A DNA stretch of 64,000 nt from Dromiciops gliroides (GCF_019393635.1 NC_057867.1:67955492-68019491); one strand, 5' to 3'; positions 33,356 through 43,419 are shown, numbered from the stretch's first letter. Notes: generated from the sequence alone by a model not told the origin. Program-made: numbers and translations.

Positions 33356-33768
33356 GCTCTTCATCGACCATGGCCTGAGGAGGGAGCAGGAACCCCAGGC
33401 CTTAGCTCCCCTGGCCCCTGGCTGTAAGTGATAGTCATGGAGTCTAGTGGCGTTCGGTGGTAGGACTTAAGGGAAGGGGTAGCTGACTCCAAGTTTGGGT
33501 CTCTGTGTACTAGGCAGTGCTGGCCTTAGAACAGGATTTTGGTGGAACAAAAGGTGCCTGAGTGAGATGAGGCCTTAGAACAGACAAGGTCAGAGCTGGA
33601 GGGGAGGCTAGAACAAGGCATCATTGAGTTGCAAAGGCTTTGCACAAAGAAAGGTGGTAGAACATAGGGAAAACCCAGGTTTTCTGGCTGGGGAACAGGA
33701 ACCGTAGGAACATGAACCACGAGAGACAGTGTTTAAAGGAGGAACGCTGCAATACAGAAAACAGGTTC

Positions 33769-33924
33769 TGGGGCATTGAGGTGGTGCAGTGGACAGAGAA
33801 GTGGCCCTGGAGTTGGGAGGACCGGAGTTCAAATCCAGCCTCAGACACTTGTCACTGTGACCCTTGGCAAGTCACTTAACCCTGATCTCTTCTCAAAAAA
33901 CAAACAAAACAAAACCAAACCCAA
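33769..33924 (+). mobile_element. Marsupial CORE-type SINE, diverged
   Basis: GGGGCATTGAGGTGGTGCAG through GGCAAGTCACTTAACCCTGA to an AAAC-type tail. ACAGAAAACAGGTTCTG and ACAGAAAACGGATTCTG flank it as an imperfect target duplication. Confidence 0.85.
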
Positions 33925-34129
33925 CAGAAAACGGATTCTGAGCTAGGAGGGTATAGAGTCTGCAGAATCCATTTCACAGCTAGAATAGTAGGAATTAGCA
34001 TCCCAACTAAGGAGGCACAACACCGAGCTTGTCAGATCTCCACATGAGGCATTAGAGCCAAGGGCGTAAGCTTCCCAAGGGTGGGGAGCATAGGGGGGAG
34101 GAAGGTTAGAATGTAAAAAGGCTCCGATT

Positions 34130-34290
34130 TCCTTTTTTTTGGTGAGGCAATTGGGGTTAAGTGACTTGCCTATGGTCACACAGCCAGTAAGTGTCAAGGA
34201 CTCAGACGAGTCCGGATTTGAACTCAGGTCCTCCCGAATCCAGGGCCAGTGCTCTATCCACTGCGCCACCTAGCTGCCCCCCCCCCCCCC
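34130..34290 (-). mobile_element. Marsupial CORE-type SINE, minus strand
   Basis: T tract, GGTGAGGCAATTGGGGTTAA, to CACCTAGCTGCCCC and a long C run. The flank CCGATTTC recurs on both sides. Confidence 0.88.
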
Positions 34291-34559
34291 GATTTCTTAG
34301 CAATGGGTTTTAGTGCAAAAAACACAATGTCAGAGCAAAAAAGTAATTGTGTCTGTCCATCTCACCAAGCTGGCAGACTCTCTCTCTTCCCCTTTGTGGC
34401 TAAAACTGAGAAGACCATTCTCCCTCCCTTTCCTTTCCTCTCACTCTCAACTTGACACTACATTCTGGAGTCTGTCATTCGACCGAAACTCCCTTCTCCA
34501 AAGCCCCCAGTGAGAACCTAATCACCCAATCAAAAGTTCGGTCCCTCTCGACCTCTCTG

Positions 34560-36118
34560 TAGCCTTAGACGTTTTGTTCCCCTCTTCTGCTGGACTCTCT
34601 CTTCTTGAAGTTTCCAGGACACTGTTCTTGTACCTGTCTGTCCACTCCTTCTCAGTCCCCTGTGCTGGATCCTTGCCAGGCCCCGCCTGTTAATGGGGAA
34701 TATCCCCCAGGCTTTGATCCTAGGCCTTTAATCCCTCTAGACTTGATCTGATCATCTCTTGTGACTTCACTGATCATTTCTAGGCTGACTCTCAGATCTC
34801 TGTGACTCGTCCCAGTCTCCTAACCTCCAACCCTGCCAAGTCCAGCTGCCTTTTGGATGTATCAAATTGGATGTCCCAAAGCGAACTCATTCTCTTTCCC
34901 TCTCTGCCTCTTCTGCCCAGATCTGTAATGGTCAGGGGACACCTCTACCCTCTCAGTCATCCAGGCTCTCAAGCTGTGTGTCACCCTTGACTCTCCTCTC
35001 TCACCCCTCACATTCAATCGTTTGCCAAGTTCTGTCAATTTCACCTTCATAAAGTTTCTCATCTCCACCCCTTTGTCTCCTCAGGCATTGCTACCACCTT
35101 GGTGCCCCCTCACTCCTAGCCTATTGCTGTAGCCTTGTGGCTGGTCTCCTGGCTACAAGCTTCTCCCCACTCCAGTTCATCTTCCATTCTTCACCTGTCA
35201 AATGAATGTTCCTAAATTGCAGATATGATCATTTGATGCTCCACCCTTCCTCCCCCCAATTCAGTAAACTCCACTAGCTCCCTGTGTAAGGGGCTAAAAT
35301 TCTAGCTATACTATCTGAAATCTAATGAGTGGTCGCCAATAAATTATAAGCTTTAGCAAGAGTTTAGACTTTTAAACATTTATTAAGGAGAATAAGAATT
35401 TGGTAAAGAGAGAGAGACCTAGATTCATCTATCTATCTCGGGGAGCTACAGTTCTGCTCCACTCTCCACAAGATTCCTGGCGAAAAAGAGCCAGAGCGTC
35501 AGCCTCACCCTCTCTTCCTCCCACAAGCAAACGTCACTTCCTGATGCCAAAGAAAAGCCACATGGCCTTGCCCTCAGAGGCCTTCTCCTCATGGTGGAGC
35601 TTTCCTACAGTAAGTCTCCAGCAGTTGGCGTCATTCCAATTGTTACACCTGTCAATTAAGATCAATTAAGAAATGTGTGAGATACTCGGGAGTTGTTCAC
35701 CTTATGGTCCCCTCTTCTCTTGTTAGTCTTCTTCCATCTTCTTCCTTCCTTGTACTTCATGATCCAGTGACACCAGCCTCCTTGCTCTGCCTCCTACAAG
35801 TTCCTCTGTATCTGAACCCTGTTCATTTGCACTCGCTATCCCTCACTGCTGGAGGTCTCTCCCTTCTCATCTCTGTCTCTTGGCTTCTTGCAGTTCCCTC
35901 TTGTATGAGAAGCATCTCACGATGCCCCAGAATGCTAGGCCATTCCCATCATTGATTAGCTCCACTTTAACCTGGATGTATCTTGAGTGTCTGGAGTTGT
36001 TTGCATGTTGTTTCCCCCATTAGCTTCTCAAGGGCAAGACAGTTTTTGGTCGTCTTTGTACCTCTTAAGTATGCTGAGCAAAGTGCTAGGCATATAGTAG
36101 GTGCTTAATAAATGTGTA
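34560..36118 (+). mobile_element. L2/CR1-type LINE 3' region, interrupted
   Basis: Blocks typical of marsupial L2/CR1-type 3' ends appear in order: GGATGTCCCAAAGCGAACTC, CTCCAGTTCATCTTCCATTC, TTCATGATCCAGTGACACCA, GTTTGCATGTTGTTTCCCCC and the tail AGTAGGTGCTTAATAAATG. The element is split by the LTR-like segment at about 35,300-35,700. Confidence 0.7.
35300..35700 (-). mobile_element. Probable solo LTR (endogenous retrovirus fossil)
   Basis: About 400 bp that interrupts the L2/CR1-type sequence. Read on the minus strand it has LTR-like composition, with an AATAAA signal near the expected place. No internal retroviral sequence adjoins it. Family is uncertain; it is younger than the old LINE it lies in. 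Boundaries are approximate. Confidence 0.4.
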
Positions 36119-36127
36119 TTGGCTGCC

Positions 36128-36873
36128 CAAATGAATAACTTGGAATGTGCATGTGAGAGTGTCAGAGCCAAGGAGGGACCTCAGAGGGATCTCAGATCAG
36201 AGAACAGGCTTAGAAGGACAGAGTCTGAGCTGGGAGGCCTAAGAACTTGGATTGGGCAGAGCAGAAATGAGGGCCACAGCTCAGGATGCAGGCCCTTCAA
36301 GCCTAGAATGGAGCATGCCAGGGGGGCTGGAAGCCTAGACCAGAGCACACAGGGTGTCAGAGCTGCCGAGGTGAGGCCTGGGAACATGGGCCCTGGAGGC
36401 TCAGAGCCAGAAGGGGCCCTAGAAGATGGACCCTGGGAAGCAGCAGGGGAAGATTCGTTTGAGCATTGGAGGGAAGGCTCCCAGGACGTGGAGCCCGGGG
36501 AAGGCCCAAGCACTTGTCAGAAAGAATGGTGGACAGAGACTTTCTGGGGAGGTTAGGTCAGAGGCCAAGGCTCTTCCTGGGCTCCCTCATCCTCTTTGGT
36601 GCCTCAGGCTGAGCAGTCCTCCCAGCACTGAGAACCCTCTGTTTGGAGACAAGACTTCCTGTCCCATCAGCAGACTTAACCTTTCAGCCTGCAGTTTCTC
36701 CTCCAGGTGCCCCACTGTGTAGAGGAGTGAGGGTACCGTGCACTATTCGATAACCTTTCCTACTCTCACAGTGGAGCATCTTGGACTCTTCTCCTGGACC
36801 CAGGCTGAGGGTGGACCCTGGGTCTGAGCCCACCTGGACACCACAGTGCCCCCTGCTATGTTGCTGTGAGTTA
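36128..36873 (+). repeat. Segmental duplicate, copy 2 (contains H49)
   Basis: Near-identical to 27,972-28,735. It begins immediately after the L2-type tail and is the last hairpin-bearing block of the array. Confidence 0.9.
36703..36784 (+). ncRNA. Hairpin H49, subfamily B
   Basis: CCAGGTGCCCCACTGTGTAG with CACAGTGGAGCATCTTGG. Same as H41. The last recognisable hairpin of the array. Confidence 0.78.
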
Positions 36874-37460
36874 CAGTCTTTGACAGTCTTCTGGGGCTTT
36901 GACTCCATGTCAGTGGGACCCCAAGGCCAAATCTCTGTGGTACCATGGCCAAGGCATTTTAAAATGGAGAATGTCTGAGGTGGAAGGGCCTTAGACCACT
37001 AAACATCACAGCCCGAAGGAGCCTAAGAGCATTTAATGTCAGATCTGGGAGGGCCTTGGAGTAAAGAAGGAGAGAGTCTGAGGACATGTGAGGATTCAGA
37101 ATGAACTAGAGAGGCAGAGGCAGAGATCCGAAAAGAGGGCAGCTCAGTGTTGGGAGGGAAGCGCCTTATACCAGGAAGCGGGGAATATTAGAGCTGAAAG
37201 GAATGTTGGGACTGGGAATGAGGGCCCTTAGACCTGGAGAACCCAGCGTGCCTCAGAGTGCCTGGGCTGGGAGGGAACACAGTGAGAGGATCTTAGAATG
37301 TCAGAGTTTGGACCCGGAGAGTTTCTAGATTGTAGCTCTTGACAGTCCAGGACATGGGGGAAGGATCTTCCTTAGGAGGCCCTCATTCTTAGCCATTGAT
37401 TTAGTGTGGCTGAGCCAGGCTGAGGAGGCTCTGGGGCTCTCCTTCTCCTCAGACCTGGCA
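36874..37460. repeat. Terminal array spacer
   Basis: Spacer-type text continues (GGGCCTTAGACCACTAAACA, CTTCCTTAGGAGGCCCTCAT) without a hairpin and fades out near 37,460. This is the right edge of the array. Confidence 0.55.
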
Positions 37461-37659
37461 TCGAATCAGAGCCTAGAAGCTGGGCAGAGAGAGATCAGGC
37501 ATAGCTCGTGTTTCCATGTACAAACGAATGAGTCCCACGTTGCCTTCAACGAGTCTTCCATTAGCGTTGTGTCCCTGACTGACATAGAACCTTGTGCATA
37601 GTTGGATTGTTTTATATCGATAGGTTTGGAGCGATAAGGTACTTCCCAACTCAAACAGT

Positions 37660-37795
37660 TCAACTCCCTTATTTTTGCAGAAGAGGAAACTGAGGCCCCG
37701 TGAGGCAAGGTGACTTCCCTAGTGTCACACAGTGGCCGAGTGGGGTTCTAACCCAGGTTCCCTGACTGTAGCTGCCTGTGTTGCTTTTTCCAGAC
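37660..37795 (-). mobile_element. MIR-type SINE, minus strand
   Basis: GAGGAAACTGAGGCCCCGTG, GTCACACAGTGGCCGAGTGG and GGGTTCTAACCCAGGTTCCC follow the reverse MIR consensus order. Confidence 0.75.
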
Positions 37796-37909
37796 TAGTC
37801 AAGTTCCATGGAGACAGGGGCAGCGTCTTAATTAAAATTTATCCTTCTTATCTCTTCTACCCACAGCACCTATTAATAATTGGTGAACAGATGATGGCCT
37901 TTTCCCCAT

Positions 37910-38860
37910 GCTCCTTGTGACTTCTGTGACCTCTCGGCAGTCTTTGACACTGCTGATCCCTCTCTTCTCTCGAGGTTTTGGGGACAGCTCTCTTTTCTCA
38001 GTTGTATCAGACAGCCGGCTCCACAGTCTCCTTTGTTTGCACCTCCAGATCATGCTATCTAACTGTATATGTCCCACAGGCTTCTAGCCTGGCCTCTCTT
38101 CTCCCTCTCCACTACTTGGCATTCGGGGCTCCCATGGATTCCATTACTATCCCTATGCTGATGAGTCTCAGATCTGTCTCTTGCCCTCACCAGACATCTC
38201 CTACTGGATGTCCAATAGACATTTTAAAAGTCAACAAGTCCAGAAGCAAACCCGTTATCTTTCTCCCTAAGCCATGCCCTGCGTCACTTTCCTCATTGCT
38301 GTAGAGGACAACACCACCCTCCCAAGTCCTGGCCTTGGCACCTAGTAGTCATCCTGCATTCCTTCCTCTCACCACCAGCACCCATCAGTTTCACCTTTGT
38401 AGCATCTCTTCAATATGCCCCCTTCCCCTTACAGGACCTCATCACCTCATGCCCCCACTACTGCAATAGCTGCTGAGGGGTCCGCCTGCCTCAAGTCTCT
38501 CTCCATTCCAGTCCACTCTCCATTCAGCCTCAAAAGTGGTTTTCCTGGGGGCAGCTAGGTGGCACAGTGGATAAAGCACTGGCCCTCGATTCCAGAGGTC
38601 CTGAGTTCAAATACAGCCTCAAACACTGGACACTTACTAGCTGTGTGACCCTGGGCAAGTCACTTAACCCTCATTGCCCCCCCCCCCAAAACAGTGATTT
38701 TCCTACAGCACAGGTCTGGTCATGTCAGTCCTCCTACTCAATAAACTCCAGTTTATTTGACCCTATTGCCTTCAGGTTCAAATAGAGGATTTTCTATGTT
38801 TAGCATTCAAAGCCCTTCATAACCAACCTCCCCCATCTCCAAACCCTAATTGTTCTAATT
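37910..38860 (+). mobile_element. L2/CR1-type LINE 3' region with nested SINE
   Basis: CTGTGACCTCTCGGCAGTCT, GCTGATGAGTCTCAGATCTG, GGATGTCCAATAGACATTTT and AGCCCTTCATAACCAACCTC match the same LINE type as 34,560-36,118. A SINE at 38,547-38,691 interrupts it. Confidence 0.7.
38547..38691 (+). mobile_element. Marsupial CORE-type SINE
   Basis: GGGGGCAGCTAGGTGGCACA to a C then A tail; AGTGGTTTTCCT and AGTGATTTTCCT flank it as a target duplication. Confidence 0.9.
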
Positions 38861-38869
38861 CTTTACTGT

Positions 38870-39880
38870 CACAAAAAGTTCTGCTGCAACTATTTTGGTA
38901 TGTATAGGGACTTTCTTCTTATCAATGGCCTCCTTAGAGAATAAGCCTAGTAATAGAATCTCTGGGTCAAAGGGTATGCATAGTTGAGTCATTTAAAATA
39001 CATAATTCCAAATTGATTTCCAAAATGGTTGTGCCAATTGACAACTCTACCAACAGTAGCGCCTGTCTTCCTACAACCCCTCCCAACGTTGACTATTACC
39101 ATCTTTTTTCATCTCGGACAATTTTCTAGCTAGGAGTTGAAACCTCAAAGTTCTGATTTCTCTTAGGGATGTTTATTATGTTTGGTGATAGTTCACAATT
39201 CTTCTTTTGAGAGAGATTTGTTCATATTCTTTGACTACTTATGAATTGGGGAATGGCTTCTGGTCATACGTATACACTTATACACACATGTGTATATATA
39301 TACATATATATGCATGCATATATATGTATGCATGTATGTTTGTTCTATTTGTATATGCTGGAAACCAAACCCTTATAATATGATGCTTAATATTAAGGTC
39401 ACAGATCTATTTAGATGCATTGTGGGATGCAGTGTAAGGTATTGCTCTAAGCCTAATTTCTACCAGAGTGTTTTGCAGTTTTCCCAGTTGTTTTTAATTA
39501 TATAGAGAATTCTAGGTTATAAAGTTCCATTGTTTTTTGGTTCTCTATTGTCTAGTCTGTTCCATTCTTCTGCCTCTATTTTTCAACAAATACCAGATGG
39601 TTTTGATGACTGGTCTTTGTAATGTAGTTTGAGGTCTGAAAGGGATAATTCTCCCTTCAACCCTACCTTATTTTATTGCCCTTGCTATCGTAGATTTTTT
39701 TCCTAAATAAATTTTCTCAAGTTTTATGAAGCATCCTTTTGTGGATTTGACTGGTTTAGTATTAAAAATGTAAAATAGTTTTTGTAGTATCATTTTTTAC
39801 TCTATTAGCATGGCCCCAGCAAGCACACTGAACATTGCTCTACTATTTAAGTTGTTCCTTATAGCTTTAAGAAGTACTTT
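38870..39880 (-). mobile_element. L1 3' portion, minus strand
   Basis: TTCCAAAATGGTTGTGCCAA, CAACTCTACCAACAGTAG, CTTATGAATTGGGGAATGGC and a TGATGACTGGTCTTTGTAAT stretch are characteristic of reverse-oriented marsupial L1 3' ends. A TATA-type microsatellite lies at 39,285-39,340. Confidence 0.7.
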
Positions 39881-39892
39881 GCAGGGGGCAGC

Positions 39893-40034
39893 TGGGTGGC
39901 GCAGTGGATAAAGCACTGGCCCTGGATTCAGCAGTACCAGAGTTCAAATCCAGCCTTGGACACTTGACACTAGCTGTGTGACCCTGGGCAAGTCACTTAA
40001 ACCCCATTGCCCCGCAAAACAAACAAAAAAAACC
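39893..40034 (+). mobile_element. Marsupial CORE-type SINE
   Basis: GGGGGCAGCTGGGTGGCGCA to an AAAC-type tail; AAGAAGTACTTTGCA and AAGAAATACTTTGCA flank it as a target duplication. Confidence 0.92.
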
Positions 40035-40251
40035 CAAGAAATACTTTGCAATTTACAGGAAAGCTGAACTTCTAAACTTAACTCATAGACAAATTAAATA
40101 TGATTTAGGTAGTTTACATAAAATGTCAGTGGTGATACAAAATGGAATCAACTTCAGAATAGAATCAATTTGATTTTTGCAATTTTCATGCCCCTGATAC
40201 AAATCCAACTTAGTCCTAATGAATGATTTCTTGAATGAATTGTTACCTTCT

Positions 40252-40396
40252 CTTTTTGTGTGTGAGGCAATTGGGATTAAGTGACTTGCCCAGGGTCACA
40301 CAGCTAGTAAGTGTCAAGTGTCTGAGGCCGGATTTGAACTCAGGTCTTCCTGACTCCAGGGCCGGTGCTCTATCCACTGTGCCACCTAGCTGCCCC
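40252..40396 (-). mobile_element. Marsupial CORE-type SINE, minus strand
   Basis: GTGAGGCAATTGGGATTAAG to CACCTAGCTGCCCC; probable target duplication TGTTACCTTCT/TGTTGCATTCT. Confidence 0.9.
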
Positions 40397-40970
40397 TGTT
40401 GCATTCTTTTGACAGGATTTTATTTAAAATTTTTAATTGCTGTTCCTTAATAATATTGATGTATTGTTGTCCTGTGCTTTGTTCTTCCCTGCTTTGGGTA
40501 TTATGACTATATTTGTCTCATAAAAGGAATGTAGTGCGGTGTGTTCTTTCTCAACTTTTTTGTAGTATTCGTACTAATTGTTTTTAAGATATTTGCCAAG
40601 ATTCTCCTGTGAATCCAGCAGGACCAAGAGGTTTTTTTCCTTTGGAACTTCCTTTGAAGCTAGTTCTGTTTCCTTTTTTGAAATTGAGTTATTATTATCT
40701 CTATTTAGAGTCCTGTTAGTTTGAATGTTTTATATTTTGGAACATATTCTTCTATTTTTTGGCATATTCTCAGTTTCGTTAGCATAAATGTATAATTTTT
40801 TATGATAATTTTTATTTTTCAGATTTTGTGACTTCACTTTGTTAATTTGCTATTTTTTATTTGATTTAATTTTTTGCCTTTTAATCAGATTAGATAAAAT
40901 GTAATCAACTTTTAATCTTTTCTTAAAAATAGCTTTTAATTTGATAATTTTTTTAGATTTAAATTTATTT
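40397..40970 (-). mobile_element. L1 ORF2 fragment, minus strand
   Basis: TCTCCTGTGAATCCAGCAGG and TTGAAATTGAGTTATTATTA, then AT-rich text, fit reverse L1 ORF2. Heavily diverged. Confidence 0.5.
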
Positions 40971-40989
40971 ATTTAGAATTTCCCCTAAG

Positions 40990-42125
40990 TAACATGTTAA
41001 AAAAAAAACAATTTTTTACATTGATTTTTTAAAACTTTGTATTCCAAGTTTTCTTGCTTCTCCCCTAAGAAATCAAGCAATTCAATGGCATACCTGTGCA
41101 GTCATACAAAACATCATCACATTAGTCAGGTTGTGAAAGAAAACAGACAAAATACCTTTAGAAAGAGGAACTAACAAATAAAATTATACTTCAATCTGTA
41201 TTCACATACCATCAGTTCTTTCTTTGTTGATGATTTGCATTTTTCATACGTCCTTCTGATATCCTGCTCATCATTCTTTTCACAATTACTATTGCTAACC
41301 TGTATTACCTTCCATCCGATTCCCTCCCCTCGATATTTACTCTATTTTCTATCTTCTTTTACCGTATCCCTCCTCAAAAGAGTTTTGCTTTTAACTGCCC
41401 CCTCCCCCAAGCTGCCCTCCCTTCCTATGCCTCTCCACCCTTATTCCCTTCCCCTCCCACTTTCCCTCAGGGCAAAATATATTACTATATGCACTTGCAT
41501 GTGTATGTTATTCCCTCTTTGAGCCAATTTTGATGAGAATAAGGCTCACTCACTCCCCTGCTCCTTCCCCATCTCCCCTTCCACTCCTCTACTCCGTAAG
41601 CTTTTTCTTGTTTCTTTTATGTGAGCTCCTTTACCACCTTACACCTCTCCTTTCTTCCAGTGCATTCCTCTTACCCCATAACTTTATTTTAAAGATGTCA
41701 TCATGGGTCAGCTAGGTGACATAGACAAAGCGCCAGCCCTGGTCCCAGGAAGCCCCAAGCCTAAATCTGGCCCCAGACATAAGCCACCCCACCCTGCCTG
41801 CCCCACAAAAAACAAGGATAAACAAAAAATAAATGCTTTACAGATATCATCCCTCCACTAATTAGCATTCCTTCAAGTTCCCCCTCTCCTCTCCTTTTCC
41901 TCCTATTTCCCTATTGAGTCAAATGTATTTCTATACTCAACTTAAGTATGTCTGTGTTTTCTTCCCTCCTTTGCCCATTTCAGATGAGAGTGTGGTTTCC
42001 CCCACGCCCTCCTTCATATTTCTATAGGTATCAACTTCAGCACTCTGATTATGAGAGAATTTCCCTGGCCTTCTTTTTTTCCACCCATTTTTCCACAGTT
42101 TATTTTACTATTTCCTAACTGATGG
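40990..42125 (-). mobile_element. L1/HAL1 5'-region-like pyrimidine-rich fragment
   Basis: CTTCTTTTACCGTATCCCTC, GTATGTTATTCCCTCTTTGA and GCTCACTCACTCCCCTGCTC resemble the reverse of marsupial L1/HAL1 5' sequence. A diverged CORE-SINE (41,704-41,830) lies inside. Assignment rests on remembered consensus. Confidence 0.45.
41704..41830 (+). mobile_element. Old CORE-type SINE, diverged
   Basis: GGGTCAGCTAGGTGACATAG, AGCCCTGGTCCCAGGAAG and an A/C-rich tail; several internal losses. Confidence 0.6.
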
Positions 42126-42420
42126 GTATCTGCATTGTTTCTAGGTCTTTAATACACAAAAGTGTATTAAAAGTGTATAAACAGGTATGTCTGTTCTATC
42201 TATATAATACATTTGCTCCTATGATTGACCTGTTTGGGATATATGCTCTTCTGTGGTATTGCCAAATCAAAAAGTGCATACACTTTCATGACTTGTGTGA
42301 TTCTAAAATGCTTCCAGAATGGTTGGACCAATTTACAGCTTTACCAACAATGCATCAGTGTACCTGGCTTCCTATATTTCTCTCTAAGAGATGCCATGTT
42401 TTTCTCTAGTTATCTTTGGC
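42040..42420 (-). mobile_element. L1 3' end, minus strand
   Basis: TTTCCTAACTGATGGGTATC, GCTTCCAGAATGGTTGGACC and CTTTACCAACAATGCATCAG match the reverse L1 3' end as at 38,870 and 46,340. Confidence 0.65.
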
Positions 42421-42519
42421 AATATGATGGCTATGAAATGCATTGTTCTTTTTTTCTAAGTTATTCACCATCCTCTAACTTTATAACCTTTTATATTTAG
42501 GTTATATCACCATTTTTTG

Positions 42520-42620
42520 TGGTATATGAATGAATAAGTATTTATTAAGCACTTACTGTGTACACTGTGTTAAGTGCTGGGAATACAAACAGAAAAGCAG
42601 CCCCTGCTCATGTTCAAATG
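42520..42620 (-). mobile_element. L2/CR1-type LINE tail, minus strand
   Basis: AAGTATTTATTAAGCACTTA, GTGTTAAGTGCTGGGAATAC: reverse of the AATAAATG-ending LINE tail. Confidence 0.55.
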
Positions 42621-42799
42621 AGGAAGACAGCTCCTAGGAGAAGTTTCAGCTTCAACTCAGGTGGAGGCACCTTGGGTTTGGGGGGTACAGAGATAAAGCG
42701 TAAGGTAGGTAGTACAGCTCCTTCAATGACATTTCTGTTGACAAAACCATATCTATTTCTGCTATTGAACCATTTAACAACACCCAAGGGATTTGGTGC

Positions 42800-42935
42800 T
42801 GAGAATTGGCTTTTCCCCTCTCATTTTACAGGTGGGGAAACTGAGGGCCAGAGAGGTGATATGATATCCAAGGTCACAATAGGGACTAAATAGTAACTGT
42901 CTGAGGTGCAATTTGCCTCCAAAATTGGCTCTCCT
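42800..42935 (-). mobile_element. MIR-type SINE, minus strand
   Basis: TTTTACAGGTGGGGAAACTG and AGGTCACAATAGGGACTAAA follow the reverse MIR order. Confidence 0.6.
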
Positions 42936-43084
42936 CTTTCTCCTCTATTCTGAATTATTTTGGATGGCATTTCTCTATCTTAAGACCCGTTGGATTAAAA
43001 TTCTACCAGGAAATCAGCTGCATGATCTTGTTAGAATAGTGCTAAAGCTCAGAATAAGGGGAGGCTGATGAGGAAAGCTGTTCT

Positions 43085-43246
43085 TTTTTTTTTTTTTTGG
43101 TTTTTTTTTTAGTGAGGCAATTGGGGTTAAGTGACTTGCCCAGGGTCACACAGCTAGTAAGTGTTAAGTGTCTGAGGGCGGATTTGAACTCAGGTCCTCC
43201 TGACTCCAGGGCCGGTGCTCTATCCACTGCGCCATCTAGCTGCCCC
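43085..43246 (-). mobile_element. Marsupial CORE-type SINE, minus strand
   Basis: T-rich tail, GTGAGGCAATTGGGGTTAAG, to CCATCTAGCTGCCCC. Perfect target duplication AGGAAAGCTGTTCTT, so relatively young. Confidence 0.93.
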
Positions 43247-43419
43247 AGGAAAGCTGTTCTTAAAGAGAGATTAGCTGAGAAGAGGAGGACCAAAGCAGGG
43301 ACAGACTGGAATGTTAGAGAGAAGGCAAAGTCTCTTCTTTTGCTTCTGCTTCAGACCTGGAAGTGATCCGACTCCCCAGTCAAGTGAGGAGATCTAAGCA
43401 AAGACATAGCTACTCTTTA

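Larger units (their letters stand above)
33005..33657 (+). repeat. Segmental duplicate, copy 2 (contains H48)
   Basis: Near-identical, ungapped copy of 29,443-30,095. The homology stops abruptly within the spacer, next to AAAGGTGGTAGAACATAGG here and AAAGATGGTATACTACC in copy 1. Confidence 0.9.
1..37460 (+). repeat. Tandem array of pre-microRNA-like hairpin units (whole cluster)
   Basis: Units of roughly 300-1,000 bp repeat head to tail, each ending in a hairpin of about 84 nt. A typical hairpin starts CCAGGTGCCCGACTGTG, has an 8-14 nt loop region around TGCCGTGTTCTCTC, and returns with a 3' arm containing TTGCCTCTCACAGTTGAGC and CATCTAGG. Folding on the + strand gives a near-continuous stem of about 33 bp with one bulged T; a G opposite T near the base (GACTG with AGTTG) is a wobble pair only when the + strand is transcribed. 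Subfamilies named here: A (as above), B (GCCCCACTGTGTAGAGG with CACAGTGGAGCATCTTGG), C (GCCTGGCAGTGTAGAGGG with GGCTGTCCGGCGTCTAGG), C' (GCGTCAGGCAGTGTAGAG with CTAACTGGCACCTTGGG) and D (GCCCAGCAGCGTAGAGATG with CACGCCGTTGAGTGTCTGG). All hairpins point the same way, so a long polycistronic primary transcript is likely; no promoter is recognisable. Confidence 0.85.

Noticed and set aside
1-37460. Hairpins as tRNA or snoRNA genes
   Set aside because: No A/B boxes or cloverleaf and no C/D or H/ACA boxes in the right places; a single long stem with a small loop fits a pre-microRNA.
1-37460. Hairpins transcribed from the minus strand
   Set aside because: The G-T pairs in the stem would become C-A mismatches on the minus strand, weakening most folds.
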